Shown here: piece after piece, positions 1-10,187 of the stretch
How the letters are laid out: every line of letters begins with the position of its first letter
Numbering within the stretch: the stretch's first letter is position 1
From: SZUA-365 sp034002405
Lineage (GTDB): Bacteria > Bacteroidota > Ignavibacteria > SZUA-365
DNA: 24,539 nucleotides
Direction: 5' to 3'
NCBI GenBank assembly: GCA_034002405.1
Contig: JAVFAS010000055.1
Location: 1 to 24,539, forward strand
Made by a program: the position numbers and the translations under genes
The notes under the pieces: model-generated
What the model saw: the letters and a program-made list of their open reading frames with translations, nothing else
Databases searched by the model: none
What the model was told of the DNA's origin: nothing

Positions 1-839
1 TTGACGAGCATGGCATCGAGACGGCGCACGAAACTGCTGTCGTGCAAGACCGTGTTGAGGAGTCCGCGGCTGTCCCGGATTTCGTCGACCAGGCCGCGCA
101 CTTCGCCGATGAGCGAGTCGGCGCCGCCAAGCACGCGGTCGGCGCCCGCGAGGCTGCCGCGCAGCGCGGGCTGCAGTTCGGCGAGGAGCGTGTCGACGCG
201 TTCGGTAAGGGCGACGGCGTTGACGGTCAGCTTGTCGAGGTTGTGGTTATTGCGCGCGACGTAGCCGCGCAGGTCCGCGCTGACCGCATGCAGGTTCGCG
301 ACACTTTGCGTGAGCGCGGTGATGAATTCCTTGTCCCCCACCACGGCATTGATGCCGCGCAGCAGCGAATCGGCCTGCGTACCGATGTCGCGCACGTTTC
401 CCTGCAGGTCGCCCAGCAGACCCAATGCGCCGGCAATGTCCGGGTCCACCGTACCGACGAGCAGGGACCCGGCTTCGAGATCGGGACCCTCGCTGCCCTG
501 ACGGATCTCGATCTTTTTGCCACCCATCAGCTCGAGCATCTGGATCACCGCATGCGCCTCGCGTTTGATTACGATGCCGGAGGAAATGCGCGCGTGAACT
601 TCCACCCCTCCATCCTGCAGCGTCACCGATTCGATCTTGCCCGCGCGGACGCCGTTGACCGTTACCTGATCGCCGACCTCGAGTCCCGCCGATGCGGGGA
701 AGTGCATGCGCAGCACGGACTCCTCGGTACCGACCGACCAGTTCTTGAACGTCGCGAAGCCAAAGAGCAGCACCGCGATGCCGACGAGAACCGTCACACC
801 GACCTTGATCTCATTTTTCTGCTGGTCATTCACGGCCAC
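1..839 (-). CDS. MlaD/MCE-family lipid-transport protein (3' end cut off by the window)
   Basis: Translating the minus strand gives an open frame that runs off the left window edge, about 280 residues visible. It begins MNDQQKNEIKVGVTVLVGIA, a short cytoplasmic tail followed by one membrane anchor (about residues 11-29), then an MCE domain with the family-typical stretch LEVGDQVTVNGVRAGKI and, about 50 residues later, MLELMGGKKIEI. The remainder is a long amphipathic helical region, as expected for MlaD/Ttg2C-like periplasmic subunits. Family members form hexameric rings that carry phospholipid between the membranes with an ABC transporter. No ATG fits: an in-frame stop lies at 858-860, so the start must be one of three GTG codons (845, 839, 833). 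I favour 833 or 839 because homologues begin just before NEIKVG. No clear Shine-Dalgarno is visible. A candidate promoter lies at 900-928. The partner permease and ATPase genes are not in the window. Confidence 0.85.
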   Translation of the reverse strand, partial: MAVNDQQKNEIKVGVTVLVGIAVLLFGFATFKNWSVGTEESVLRMHFPASAGLEVGDQVTVNGVRAGKIESVTLQDGGVEVHARISSGIVIKREAHAVIQMLELMGGKKIEIRQGSEGPDLEAGSLLVGTVDPDIAGALGLLGDLQGNVRDIGTQADSLLRGINAVVGDKEFITALTQSVANLHAVSADLRGYVARNNHNLDKLTVNAVALTERVDTLLAELQPALRGSLAGADRVLGGADSLIGEVRGLVDEIRDSRGLLNTVLHDSSFVRRLDAMLV

Positions 840-871
840 ACCCACATTGAACGCACATCATGAATACGAAA

Positions 872-894
872 GACGGGCCTTCGATACGCCCGTC
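872..894 (-). other. GC-rich hairpin in the mlaD leader
   Basis: GACGGGC and GCCCGTC form a perfect 7-bp stem around a 9-nt loop. Read on the minus strand it is followed by only TTTCGT, too short for a convincing terminator of the upstream operon. It lies just downstream of the candidate mlaD promoter, so it would be near the 5' end of the mlaD transcript. It could be a 5' stabilising or attenuating structure, or a weak terminator. Confidence 0.4.
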
Positions 895-899
895 ACGGA

Positions 900-928
900 A
901 ACATACGACAATTGACCACCCGGTTCAA
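900..928 (-). promoter_or_regulatory. Candidate promoter for mlaD-like gene
   Basis: On the minus strand TTGAAC (923-928) and TATGTT (900-905) are separated by 17 bp. The form matches the other candidate promoters in this window (TTGA-type -35, TAnnTT -10). It lies in the 220-bp space between the 75-aa gene and the mlaD-like gene. The rest of that space (929-1063) shows no gene or RNA that I recognise. Confidence 0.45.
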
Positions 929-1063
929 TGCACGCGCAGGCGCACCGAATTCCGTCCTCGCTGCCGGTGGCCGCATTCCCGAGCGCCGCATCCCTCGCCC
1001 CCGGGATTCTGGTCACGCATTGCCGGAGGGCGAGTCCCGAGCCGTCATGCATCCGGCAGCGGG

Positions 1064-1291
1064 TCATGGTTTTCCACCAAACAACGCGTCCAGCGGATTT
1101 CCTTTCGGCCGCGATGCGACCACGTACTTGTCGTAGAGTTCCTGCAGCTTCTTTTTGGACAGGGTGTCGAGATCCTCGTCATCCTTGTCCCGCTTGCGGA
1201 ACATATCGAACATCTCCTCCTCCGCCCGTGTCATCCTCGACGTGTAATCACGAAGTTCGCGCACGAGTTTATGTTGCTCGACACTTGTCAT
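1064..1291 (-). CDS. Small charged hypothetical protein (75 aa)
   Basis: I do not recognise this family. The product is 75 residues, highly charged (rich in K, R, E, D) and predicted mostly helical, with a central run RKRDKDDEDLDTLSKKKLQELYDKY; it has no signal peptide or membrane segment. The start is supported by AGGAG about 10 bases upstream of the ATG. It begins only 22 bp after the stop of the ABC permease gene at 1314-2822, so it is probably the last gene of the importer operon. The good ribosome-binding site and operon position argue that it is real; the function is unknown. Confidence 0.6.
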   Translation of the reverse strand: MTSVEQHKLVRELRDYTSRMTRAEEEMFDMFRKRDKDDEDLDTLSKKKLQELYDKYVVASRPKGNPLDALFGGKP

Positions 1292-1313
1292 CGGATTTTC
1301 ATCTCCTGTGTTC

Positions 1314-2822
1314 CTATATTCGTTCGTTTTTCAGCATCGGATCGAAGGCATCGCGCAGCCCGTCACCGACGAGATTGAAGCACACCACCACGAGCACGAT
1401 GGCGAGGCCGGGCAGCGTGGAGACCCACCAGGCGTAGGAGAGAACGTCCTTCCCCTCGAAAATAATGTTGCCCCAGCTCGCGGTCGGGGGCTGCACGCCG
1501 ATGTTGAGATAGCTGAGCGCGGCCTCGACCAGAATGATGCCGCCGATGCGCAGCGTGGCGTTGACGATGATCGGCGTGAGGACGTTGGGAAGGATGTGCC
1601 GGAAAATGATCCGGGCGTGGCCGAAGCCCAGTGCGTGCGCGGCCAGCACATACTCGCGCTCCTTGACGCTGAGCACCTCGCCGCGCACGAGACGGGAAAT
1701 CCCCATCCACGATGTCAGACCGAGCACCACCACGATCAGAAGGATACGGGGCACGGCGACGGATTCGAACGCGGCGATGATGATCAGGATGAGGAACAGC
1801 GCGGGAAACGCGAGGAGAATATCGACGATGCGCATCAGGAGATTGTCGGTGACACGCCCGAAATATCCGGCCATCAGTCCGACAAAGGTTCCGAGCGTGA
1901 CGGAGAGCAGCACGGCGATGAAGCCGAGCGTGAGCGAAACCCGCGAACCGTAGATGATGCGGCTGAGCAGGTCGCGACCGTAGCTGTCGGTACCGAGCAG
2001 GTGCAGTCGTTCGCTCGCGAATTCCTCCGGTTCGCTGCCGTCAAGCCGTGCGATCGGGATGGGCACAGCCTCGTTGCCGACCGTGGCGATGACATCCGGC
2101 CCTTCGATATGAAAGGCATGCACCGCCTGCTGGAATGCGAGGTTCTCATCGGTCAGTGCGCGGTTGACCTCGATGAGCCGACGGATGGCCTCGCGATGTC
2201 CCGAGCGCGCGGCGTGCACTGACGTCGGCATCGGTGTGATGCGTGCTTCCTTCAGATGCAGGACGGTGACGGTCGAGAGCGGGGGACGGAATTTCGTGAC
2301 GATACCGTCCTGGAAGGCATTGGGATTGAAGGGCGCGAGAAAGGGACAGAGGAGCACGATGGTGTAGAGGATGATGATGACGCTCAATCCTCCGGCCGCC
2401 ACGCGGCTTTTCTTGAACTCGCGCCACGCCAGGGCCCATTGACTCCGTTCGTGCTCATCGCGATCCTCCAGCTCCCGACGAAGGGCCCGCCGATTGCCCC
2501 ACCACAGCAGGATCGGCATCCCGACACAGACCACCGCCGCAATCCAATGTTCGATGACCTCGCCCCGCCAGAAGATGACGAGATGATCGGTGTCGACGGC
2601 GAGCAGATACAGGCTCAATCCCATCGAGACGACCGCGCGGGTGAAATCTTCCCATGCCAGCACGAGGATCAGGGGAAACGCGAGCGTGTACAGCAGCAGC
2701 ATGCCGCCGAACACCCGCTGTCCGCGGCGGATGAAGGCCACGCCGGGCAGATGAAAATGGAACGCACGCGCGAGCGGCGCGCGCGGTACGTCGTACCGTG
2801 GCGTCCGCGTGGCGCTACTCAT
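1314..2822 (-). CDS. ABC transporter permease, DppC/OppC type, with extended N-terminus
   Basis: This is the second inner-membrane permease of a peptide/nickel-type ABC importer. The 502-residue product is much longer than the usual ~300 of DppC/OppC. Residues about 28-105 hold extra hydrophobic segments (around GGMLLLYTLAFPLILVLAW) not found in ordinary family members. The OppC N-terminal helix follows at WREFKKSRVAAGGLSVIIIL. A long periplasmic insertion comes next, then the classical segment LLGTDSYGRDLLSRIIYGSR and the BPD transport domain, with an EAA-like loop near EYVLAAHALGFGHARIIFRH. The ATG at 2822 was chosen because it overlaps the stop of the upstream permease (ATGAGTAG, minus strand), the usual translational coupling; the open frame extends further upstream but lies inside the neighbour. 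No ATPase genes for this system are in the window. Confidence 0.88.
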   Translation of the reverse strand: MSSATRTPRYDVPRAPLARAFHFHLPGVAFIRRGQRVFGGMLLLYTLAFPLILVLAWEDFTRAVVSMGLSLYLLAVDTDHLVIFWRGEVIEHWIAAVVCVGMPILLWWGNRRALRRELEDRDEHERSQWALAWREFKKSRVAAGGLSVIIILYTIVLLCPFLAPFNPNAFQDGIVTKFRPPLSTVTVLHLKEARITPMPTSVHAARSGHREAIRRLIEVNRALTDENLAFQQAVHAFHIEGPDVIATVGNEAVPIPIARLDGSEPEEFASERLHLLGTDSYGRDLLSRIIYGSRVSLTLGFIAVLLSVTLGTFVGLMAGYFGRVTDNLLMRIVDILLAFPALFLILIIIAAFESVAVPRILLIVVVLGLTSWMGISRLVRGEVLSVKEREYVLAAHALGFGHARIIFRHILPNVLTPIIVNATLRIGGIILVEAALSYLNIGVQPPTASWGNIIFEGKDVLSYAWWVSTLPGLAIVLVVVCFNLVGDGLRDAFDPMLKNERI

Positions 2823-3780
2823 AACGGATTCTCGGATCGATGAGCGCGTACAACAGGTCGGCGACAAGATTCCCCAGAATCACCATCACACCCGACACCA
2901 TCGTGCAGGCAATGATCAGCGGGTAGTCGCGCGAGAAAATGGCATCGATGGTCAGTTTCCCCATCCCCGGCCAGGCGAAGACCGTCTCGACGATCACCGC
3001 GCCGCCGAGCAGGAATGGCAGGGAAAGACCGAGCAGCGTGATGATGGGGATCAGTGCATTGCGCAACGCGTGCTTGCCGATCACCAGCACCTCGCTGAGG
3101 CCTTTCGCCCGCGCGGTGCGGATGTAGTCCTGGTTGATGACCTCGAGAAGACTTCCCCGCATGTAGCGCCCGGTGGCCGCGGCGGAAGCGACACCGAGCA
3201 CAAAGACCGGCAAGATCATGTGCTCGACCACATCCCACACATACGCGGGCAGGCTCAGATACTTCGCCATCGGTGAATGCATGCCCGACGCCGGGAGAAT
3301 ACCGAGATGCAGGGAAACGCCGAGAATGAGCATCAGTCCCAGCCAGAACTCCGGCATCGAGTAGACAAACAGCGCGGTGATGTTCACCGAATGATCGAGG
3401 GTACTGCCGCGTTTGAGCGCGGTGATGATGCCGATGATGATGCCGACCAGGAAATTGAACACCAGCGCCACCGCGGTGAGCAACACCGTGTTGGGGATCG
3501 TCTCGAGCAAGATGTCCCCGACCGCGGCGTGCTTGCTGAACGACATGCCGAGTTCACCCGTGAGCGTTCCCTTCAACCACTTGACGTATTGCACGGGCAG
3601 CGGATCCGACAGTCCGAGCACTTCGCGGAGGTTGTCGGCGTACTCCGGATCCACATCGGATTGGATATACATCGACACCGGATCACCCGGTGCGAGGCGG
3701 ATGATGAAGAAGGTGATCGTCAGCAGCCCGAAGAGCATCGGGACTGCTGACAACACACGGCGAACAATGAACCTGATCAC
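2815..3780 (-). CDS. ABC transporter permease, DppB/OppB type
   Basis: First permease of the peptide/nickel-type importer, 321 residues, the normal family length. The N-terminus MIRFIVRRVLSAVPMLFGLL followed by TITFFIIRLAPGDP is the classical DppB/OppB signature. Six hydrophobic segments follow, with the EAA loop around DYIRTARAKGLSEVLVIGKHALRNALIPII, and the end LLYALIDPRIRYE is typical. The start is GTG, with GAGGTGA about 6 bases upstream. It lies 36 bp downstream of the solute-binding gene and overlaps the next permease by 8 bp, so the three are co-transcribed. The substrate is not evident from the sequence. Confidence 0.93.
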   Translation of the reverse strand: MIRFIVRRVLSAVPMLFGLLTITFFIIRLAPGDPVSMYIQSDVDPEYADNLREVLGLSDPLPVQYVKWLKGTLTGELGMSFSKHAAVGDILLETIPNTVLLTAVALVFNFLVGIIIGIITALKRGSTLDHSVNITALFVYSMPEFWLGLMLILGVSLHLGILPASGMHSPMAKYLSLPAYVWDVVEHMILPVFVLGVASAAATGRYMRGSLLEVINQDYIRTARAKGLSEVLVIGKHALRNALIPIITLLGLSLPFLLGGAVIVETVFAWPGMGKLTIDAIFSRDYPLIIACTMVSGVMVILGNLVADLLYALIDPRIRYE

Positions 3781-3816
3781 GGAGTCACCTCATCCGGTTT
3801 TCAGGCATGGAGGGGC

Positions 3817-5502
3817 TCAGTAGGTGACCGACGACTTCGGATCCCCGATCGTCCACTCCCACATGTGATCCGTCACCCCGAGAACGTTGATGTTGACGCG
3901 CTTGAGCCGGCGATTCTGTCCGACAATATCCTTGATCCAGTACAGGAAGGTACACGGCTGCTCCTGGTGCAGGATCGACTGGATCTCTTTCCAGAACGGT
4001 CCGGCGTCGCGTTCGGTCGGGACATGCAGACCGAGCTTGAGCAGCTCGCTCACCCGGCGATGGGAAAAGGCGACGTTGTTGAACGGGCTGTTGATATCGC
4101 CCCAGCGGTCGGACGGATCGATGGCGAGTCCCACCGAGAAACCGGCGACAAAGGCGTCGTATTTCTTTTCCTCGATGTTCTGGTAAAGCACCACGGGTTC
4201 GACCGACTGCAGGTTGACCTTGATGCCGACCTGCTTGAGATTCTCCTGTACGATCGTGGCGACGTATTCGCGCCGCTTGTTCCCGACGTTATAATAGAGC
4301 GTGAATTCAAAATTCTTGCCGCCCTTGTCGAGCACGCCGTCACCGTTTGAATCGGACCAACCGGCGGAGCGAAGCAACTGCTTGGCGCGATCGGGGTCGT
4401 ATGGATACGGAATCAGGTCATGCTGGATCGCCCAGCGGAATATCGGGGAGAAGTCGGTGACCGCCAGTTCACCATACGGCCCGAGCTGGTCATCGAGAAT
4501 CGCCTTGCGGTTGATCGCATACGTCAGCGCCTGCCGTACGCGGCGGTCGCCGAACAGCGGATGGGGACGGATGGTTTTCTTTCCGCTCGCATGATACTCC
4601 TTCGCGTCGATATTCATCCATCCAATGTACTCGTAACTGCGCGGGGGGAGCGTCACCAGCTTGATGTCGGGACTACTCTCCTGGATGTCGGCCACATCTT
4701 CCGGGTACACCGGACGCATGACGTCGACCGCGCCCTTCTTCAGCTCGGTCAATCGGGTTGTCGGCTCGGAGATCACACGGAAGATCACGCGTTCGAGCTT
4801 CGCGGGATACGGCAGTTTGGAGTTGACGTTGCGCGACACCACGATCTGCTGCTGCCGCGTCCATTCCTCGAGCTTGAACGGCCCCGCGCCAACCGGATGC
4901 TCGTTGGCCGGATTCGAGCGCATGGTTTTCCGGTCGGCATTGCGATAGATATGCCGGGGAATCGGTGAGAGATTCAGATGAAACAGCTGCAGCGGATACT
5001 GCCGCGTGAAATGGAACACCATTGTCGTGTCATCGATGATCTCGATGCTCCTGTCCACATCGAATTTCCCGTCGGTCTGGATCATGCTTTCGAGATAACT
5101 GCGTCGCGGACTGGCGACCTCCGGATCCCCGTACAGTTCATAACTGAATTTGATATCCTGGGGAGTGACGAGGATGCCGTCCTCCCATCGGACATCCGGG
5201 CGGAGGTGGAGGACGACATCCTTTCCGCCGTTGGTGAATTCCCAGCGCGTGACCAGGCTCGGCTCGAATTCGAGCTTGCCTTCACGGGTATTGAACGACA
5301 CGTCGAACATCGTCGGATAGATGTTTCCCTGGATGTCGCCGGACGTCGCGGAATTCGCCACGACTGGATTGAGGTTATCCGCGTCGCCGGACAACGCCAC
5401 CACGGCAGTTTCGCTCATCGGGTCTTTTTCTCCGGATTTCTTTCCGCAGGAGACCACGAGTCCGCAGCAGAGCAAGGCAACGAACAGATAGCGAGGAGAC
5501 AT
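3817..5502 (-). CDS. Peptide/nickel-type ABC transporter substrate-binding lipoprotein (SBP_bac_5)
   Basis: 561-residue extracytoplasmic binding protein. The first 19 residues form a lipoprotein signal with lipobox LVVSC (Cys19), so it should be lipid-anchored. The mature part follows the family-5 solute-binding plan: LSGDADNLNPVVANSA near the start, WRWEDGILVTPQDIKFSYEL-like text around VRWEDGILVTPQDIKFSYEL, then ALTYAINRKAILDD and later the domain II segment with DPDRAKQLLRSAGW. This family delivers oligopeptides, dipeptides, nickel or heme-type ligands to DppB/DppC permeases. A strong GGAGG lies about 4 bases upstream of the ATG. It heads the importer operon and begins about 100 bp after hprK; that gap has a small inverted repeat (AGCGGT/ACCGCT) and no clear promoter. 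The ligand cannot be assigned. Confidence 0.92.
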   Translation of the reverse strand: MSPRYLFVALLCCGLVVSCGKKSGEKDPMSETAVVALSGDADNLNPVVANSATSGDIQGNIYPTMFDVSFNTREGKLEFEPSLVTRWEFTNGGKDVVLHLRPDVRWEDGILVTPQDIKFSYELYGDPEVASPRRSYLESMIQTDGKFDVDRSIEIIDDTTMVFHFTRQYPLQLFHLNLSPIPRHIYRNADRKTMRSNPANEHPVGAGPFKLEEWTRQQQIVVSRNVNSKLPYPAKLERVIFRVISEPTTRLTELKKGAVDVMRPVYPEDVADIQESSPDIKLVTLPPRSYEYIGWMNIDAKEYHASGKKTIRPHPLFGDRRVRQALTYAINRKAILDDQLGPYGELAVTDFSPIFRWAIQHDLIPYPYDPDRAKQLLRSAGWSDSNGDGVLDKGGKNFEFTLYYNVGNKRREYVATIVQENLKQVGIKVNLQSVEPVVLYQNIEEKKYDAFVAGFSVGLAIDPSDRWGDINSPFNNVAFSHRRVSELLKLGLHVPTERDAGPFWKEIQSILHQEQPCTFLYWIKDIVGQNRRLKRVNINVLGVTDHMWEWTIGDPKSSVTY

Positions 5503-5604
5503 AAAACCTCCGTCAGAGATGGAATGGAAAAGGCTGGCGCGAGCAGCGGTACGCAGCGGGACCGCTATTCATGGAAAAAACGGAAAAGCACCATCAAAAT
5601 CAAC

Positions 5605-6636
5605 CTATTCGAAATCATGTTCGAACCAGTCGATGGCGCGTTCTCCCGACTCGGCGCGTGCTTTCTCCTCGAGACGCTGCTTGAGCTTGTTCGAGAATTC
5701 CACGGCCGCGTCGTAGCCGTAATGCTTGAGCAGGTAATTGAGCGCGATCACTTCGGTGATGACCGTGACATTCTTTCCCGGAAAAATCGGGAGCTGTACA
5801 TGCGGCACCGACACGCCGAGGATGGTGACGTCCTCGGTGTCGAGACCGGTGCGCTCGTATTCCTTCGCATCGTCCCACTCCTGCAACTGCACGACAATCT
5901 CCAGTCGCTTCTGGAAACGGATCGATCGGATGCCGAAGATGGCGCGGATGTCGATCAGGCCCAGACCGCGGATTTCCATGAAATGCTTCACGAGATCCGT
6001 TCCCGACCCCATGAGGATACCCTCGCCCTTCTGTGTCACCACGACGACATCATCGGCGACAAGACGGTGCCCGCGTTCGACCAGATCGAGCGCGATCTCG
6101 CTTTTCCCGATGCCCGAGCGGCCGACGAACAGCACGCCGACGCCGTAGACGTCGATGAACGCGCCATGGATCGCGGTCTTCGGCGCGAACTGGTCGTCGA
6201 GAAAATCGCTCATGAAATAGATCGCCTTCGTGGTCTCGAAGGCCGTGGAGAAGACCGGCACGCCGTGCGCGCTGGCGATGTCGAGCAGTGCCGGCTCGAG
6301 CGCATTGCCATTGGTGACCACGATGCAGGGAATGTCGAAGGCGAACAGCCGGGCGAACGCTTCGCGCCGACCCGCCGCGTCGAGTGATTCGATGTATTTG
6401 ATCTCGGTGTTGCCGAAGACCTGGACGCGATGATAGGTAAACAGCTCGACATACCCCGCGAGCGCGAGGCCCGGACGATGGAGATTTTTTTCGGGAATCA
6501 GACGCGGGCTGTGCTCGAGTCCGTTGGCGGAGACAAAACGCAACCGGCTCTGGTTGCGCTCGAAGAATTCCCGGACGGTGATCGGCTTGTTGTCGAGCAC
6601 CTTGAGATTTTTCAACGGATCGTGTGGCGAAGGCAT
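5605..6636 (-). CDS. hprK: HPr kinase/phosphorylase
   Basis: Bifunctional Ser/Thr kinase and phosphorylase of the phosphocarrier HPr, 343 residues from the ATG at 6636. The N-terminal domain contains HRPGLALAGYVELFTYHRVQ. The kinase domain has a Walker A loop GRSGIGKS (about 172-179), the conserved His in AIHGAF (about 157), HRLVADD, and the family signature EIRGLGLIDIRAIFG. In FCB bacteria HprK often occurs without a full sugar PTS and is thought to be regulatory. The start is uncertain: the in-frame TTG at 6642 lies partly inside the hpf terminator's T-tract, the ATG at 6636 follows it by four bases with no Shine-Dalgarno, and a GTG at 6600 would also give a normal N-terminus (VLDNKPITVREFF). 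Neither an HPr nor an enzyme I gene is in the window. Confidence 0.95.
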   Translation of the reverse strand: MPSPHDPLKNLKVLDNKPITVREFFERNQSRLRFVSANGLEHSPRLIPEKNLHRPGLALAGYVELFTYHRVQVFGNTEIKYIESLDAAGRREAFARLFAFDIPCIVVTNGNALEPALLDIASAHGVPVFSTAFETTKAIYFMSDFLDDQFAPKTAIHGAFIDVYGVGVLFVGRSGIGKSEIALDLVERGHRLVADDVVVVTQKGEGILMGSGTDLVKHFMEIRGLGLIDIRAIFGIRSIRFQKRLEIVVQLQEWDDAKEYERTGLDTEDVTILGVSVPHVQLPIFPGKNVTVITEVIALNYLLKHYGYDAAVEFSNKLKQRLEEKARAESGERAIDWFEHDFE

Positions 6637-6640
6637 GGAC

Positions 6641-6672
6641 AAAAAAAAATGTGGGCGGAGGTACCGCCCACA
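6641..6672 (-). terminator. Rho-independent terminator after hpf
   Basis: On the minus strand TGTGGGCGG and CCGCCCACA form a perfect 9-bp stem around loop TACCT, followed directly by nine T residues. This is a textbook intrinsic terminator, 28 bp after the hpf stop. It abuts the start of hprK: the T-tract ends four bases before the ATG at 6636. Confidence 0.9.
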
Positions 6673-6700
6673 AGATACGACGCATGCGATGAACGAGCAA

Positions 6701-6997
6701 TCACATGCCGCGACGCTTTCCCTTGTATTTGAGGAGCTGGCGCTCGAGTTTATCGACAGCGTTATCGATCGATTTATAGAAATTCTCCGACTTCTCGATG
6801 GCCACGAGCTGGGTGCCGTAGACCGCGAGATTGATCTCGGCGATTTTCACCGAGTCCTTCGCCTTCTCGAAACGCAGGATCACATTCCCGGTCACGATAC
6901 CGTCGTAATATTTCTTGAGCGTAGACACCTGCTGCATTGCGTAATCCTTCAGGCCGTCATGGGCCTTGAAATGGCGGGCGGTGAATTGAACGTTCAT
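6701..6997 (-). CDS. hpf: Ribosome hibernation promoting factor, short form
   Basis: 98-residue HPF/RaiA-type (YfiA family) protein that binds the small ribosomal subunit near the decoding centre and silences ribosomes in stationary phase. It begins MNVQFTARHFKAHDGLKDYA, with the family-typical IAEINLAVYGTQLVAIEKSE and NFYKSIDNAVDKLERQLLKYK. The length matches the short form, without the C-terminal dimerisation domain of long HPF. The open frame extends 18 codons upstream, but the ATG at 6997 is chosen because a perfect AAGGAG sits 7 bases before it. The gene lies 28 bp after xerC and is followed by a strong terminator. Confidence 0.93.
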   Translation of the reverse strand: MNVQFTARHFKAHDGLKDYAMQQVSTLKKYYDGIVTGNVILRFEKAKDSVKIAEINLAVYGTQLVAIEKSENFYKSIDNAVDKLERQLLKYKGKRRGM

Positions 6998-7004
6998 GGA
7001 TACG

Positions 7005-7010
7005 CTCCTT
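7005..7010 (-). promoter_or_regulatory. Ribosome-binding site fixing the hpf start
   Basis: AAGGAG on the minus strand, 7 bases before the ATG at 6997. It decides between that ATG and the longer in-frame ATG at 7051, which lies inside xerC and would add 18 residues unlike the family. Confidence 0.75.
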
Positions 7011-7025
7011 TTGGGATTGGTTGGT

Positions 7026-7925
7026 TCAGGCGCGCGGATGTGCCTTGGCATATTCGCGCTTCAGGTGGTCGGTGGTCACGTGCGCATAGATCTGCGTGGT
7101 CGACAGACTCTCGTGACCGAGAAGCTCCCGCACCGCCTGCAGATCCGCACCGCGGTTGAGCAGGTGCGTGGCGAAGCTGTGCCGGAGCACGTGAGGCGAA
7201 CACTTCCGCTGGTCGCTGACCGTCCGGATGTGTTCGTGGACGATGGTGTAGACACTCCGGCTCGAAAGCCGGTCGCCGCGGGTATTGAGAAACAACGCGT
7301 CGGTGTCGTGTGCCGGGACGCTGCCCGGTCCCTGCCGGACCGCAAGATACCGCTCGATGGCCCGGCGGGCGTGATCGCCCAGCGGGAGGATGCGTTCCTT
7401 GCGCCGCTTTCCGAGCACGCGGACCGTGCGCGCTGCCATGTTGAGGTCGTGGAGGTCGAGTCCGGTCAATTCGGCACGTCGCATACCGGTGCTGTACAAC
7501 AATTCGAGGATGGCCGCATCCCGCGCACCGCGCACGGTACCGGAATCCGGGAGTTCCATGATGCGTCGCACCGTCTCCTCGTCGAGAAAGACCGGCAGCT
7601 TATGCTCGATTTTCGGAGAATGAATTCCTGTTGTCGGATTATTCTGTCGCAGTCCGCGCTGTTCGGCGAACCGGAAGAACGCACGCAACGACGACAGCTT
7701 GCGCCCGATGCTGCGACGCGTGCGGCCCTGTTCCGCCAGGGTCCCGAGCCAGGCACGGACCGTCGCGCGGTCCACCACCGCGAGTTCCGGGTCCGCGCGC
7801 TCCGCGATCGCGATCAGCCAGGATTCAAATTGGGCGAGATCACGGAGATACGCGGCAATCGTGTGTCTCGATGCGTTCCTCTCCACCAGAAGATAATCTC
7901 GGAAGAGCTGGATACTCGCCTTCAT
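7026..7925 (-). CDS. xerC: Tyrosine recombinase XerC/XerD
   Basis: 299-residue site-specific recombinase of the Xer type, which resolves chromosome dimers at dif sites during division. The N-terminal SAM-like core-binding domain begins FRDYLLVERNASRHTIAAYL. The catalytic domain has all the expected residues: Arg149 in TGMRRAEL, Lys176 in GKRRKERILPL, His245 and Arg248 in SPHVLRHSFATH, His271 in LLGHESLSTTQ and the nucleophile Tyr280 in QIYAHV. The length is normal. XerC and XerD cannot be told apart with certainty here. It starts 9 bp after the topA stop with AGGAATG upstream of the ATG, so it is in an operon with topA and hpf. Confidence 0.93.
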   Translation of the reverse strand: MKASIQLFRDYLLVERNASRHTIAAYLRDLAQFESWLIAIAERADPELAVVDRATVRAWLGTLAEQGRTRRSIGRKLSSLRAFFRFAEQRGLRQNNPTTGIHSPKIEHKLPVFLDEETVRRIMELPDSGTVRGARDAAILELLYSTGMRRAELTGLDLHDLNMAARTVRVLGKRRKERILPLGDHARRAIERYLAVRQGPGSVPAHDTDALFLNTRGDRLSSRSVYTIVHEHIRTVSDQRKCSPHVLRHSFATHLLNRGADLQAVRELLGHESLSTTQIYAHVTTDHLKREYAKAHPRA

Positions 7926-7934
7926 GCATCATTC

Positions 7935-10187
<2,253 letters not shown>

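Noticed and set aside
42..863. 273-aa plus-strand ORF at the left edge
   Set aside because: Antisense to the MCE-domain gene, which has clear family motifs.
858..1067. 69-aa minus-strand ORF between the 75-aa gene and the mlaD-like gene
   Set aside because: No ribosome-binding site or recognisable motif, and it overlaps the candidate promoter and hairpin.
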